Assembly (NCBI GenBank): GCA_035236585.1
Contig: CP141132.1
Coordinates: 39,683,880 to 39,747,879, forward strand
DNA from: Warburgia ugandensis
Lineage: Eukaryota > Streptophyta > Magnoliopsida > Canellales > Canellaceae
Length of the DNA: 64,000 bases
Reading direction: 5' to 3'
The position numbers were made by a program, and so were the translations under genes. Position 1 is the stretch's first letter; each line of letters starts with the position of its first letter. Positions 63,599-64,000 of this stretch are shown here, in pieces. Below the pieces are notes generated by a model. That model made no database searches and was not told where the DNA came from. It saw only the letters and a list, made by a program, of their open reading frames with translations.

Positions 63599-64000
63599 AG
63601 TTTATCTTTTAATATAGTTCGAATATAAAATTCCCTTTTCTTATGTAAAAATAGATATTTTGTGCATTCTTGCATTTGTACTCTAGACTTTTGAAATAGT
63701 AGAATTAAGCCAAATTAGTGATAATTAAGTGATTTCTAAGACTAAAATATTAAAAATATAGAGATGTGTATACAATTTATCTTTTAATACAGTTTGAATG
63801 TGAAATTGCTGTGTGTTGTATAAAAATAGATATTTGGTGCATTTTTCCTCTAAACTATCGAGATAGTATAATTAAGCCAAATTAGTCCAAATTAAGTGAT
63901 TTCTAAGATTATAACATTCAAAATATAGGGATATGTATAAAATTTATCTTTGAATATATGTGGAATATAGAATTCCTCATTCTCGTGTAAAATTAGATAT
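63594..64000 (+). repeat. Satellite block 3, with a B/C hybrid monomer
   Basis: The interrupted A monomer (from 58703) resumes at 63599 and ends at about 63692. The next monomer, 63693-63859 (167 bp), opens as B (gaaatagtagaattaagcc, gatgtgtatacaatttatct) and turns into C (cagtttgaatgtgaaattgc, tataaaaatagatatt, gcatttttcctcta). A further A follows at 63860 (gagatagtataattaagcc) and runs to the window end. This unit is therefore a dimer, A + B/C. Satellite continues past 64000. Confidence 0.85.

Overview
This window is plant-type nuclear repeat DNA. I found no protein-coding gene, tRNA, rRNA or CRISPR array that I can support. About 54.4 kb is one very AT-rich tandem satellite with a monomer of roughly 165-175 bp. 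Three LTR-retrotransposon fragments, all solo LTRs or LTR pieces with no gag-pol, interrupt it. A flowering plant is the most likely source. The LTR termini of the TGTAATAACCCC / GGTCGTCACA type, the nucleosome-length satellite and the LTR insertions fit pericentromeric or centromeric heterochromatin. I do not recognise the satellite family or the species.

Layout: 1-13313 satellite block 1; 13314-15110 LTR fragment, minus sense, 3' end intact and 5' end lost; 15111-15228 satellite remnant; 15229-18175 solo LTR, minus sense; 18176-58783 satellite block 2, 40.6 kb without a large insertion; 58784-63593 solo LTR of 4.8 kb, plus sense, flanked by a perfect 5-bp duplication (tatgt); 63594-64000 satellite resuming in register.

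The satellite is organised as a higher-order repeat (HOR). Three diverged monomers, A (about 175 bp, starting gaaacagtataattaagcc), B (about 174 bp, gaaatagtagaattaagc) and C (about 165 bp, gaaactgtagacttaagcc), form a unit of about 513 bp. I located the start of every A monomer by eye. Block 1 holds 26 consecutive trimers averaging 512 bp. Block 2 holds about 71 trimers plus about ten atypical units: four dimers with an A/B hybrid monomer, three tetramers with a B/A hybrid, two extra A/C hybrid monomers and one 310-bp deleted unit. A B/C hybrid follows the last LTR. A longer 6-mer period of about 1,024 bp and duplicated blocks at 13.1 kb, 8.7 kb and 7.2 kb are superimposed on the trimer.

Nothing here works as a gene set. 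The interest lies in how the array evolved: hybrid monomers at unequal-exchange points, conversion-like patchworks, and LTRs reduced to solo or truncated copies. The LTRs carry GC-rich islands, hairpins, a TATA box, a poly(A) signal and splice-donor-like motifs. All coordinates and counts come from reading the sequence; percent identities were not computed.
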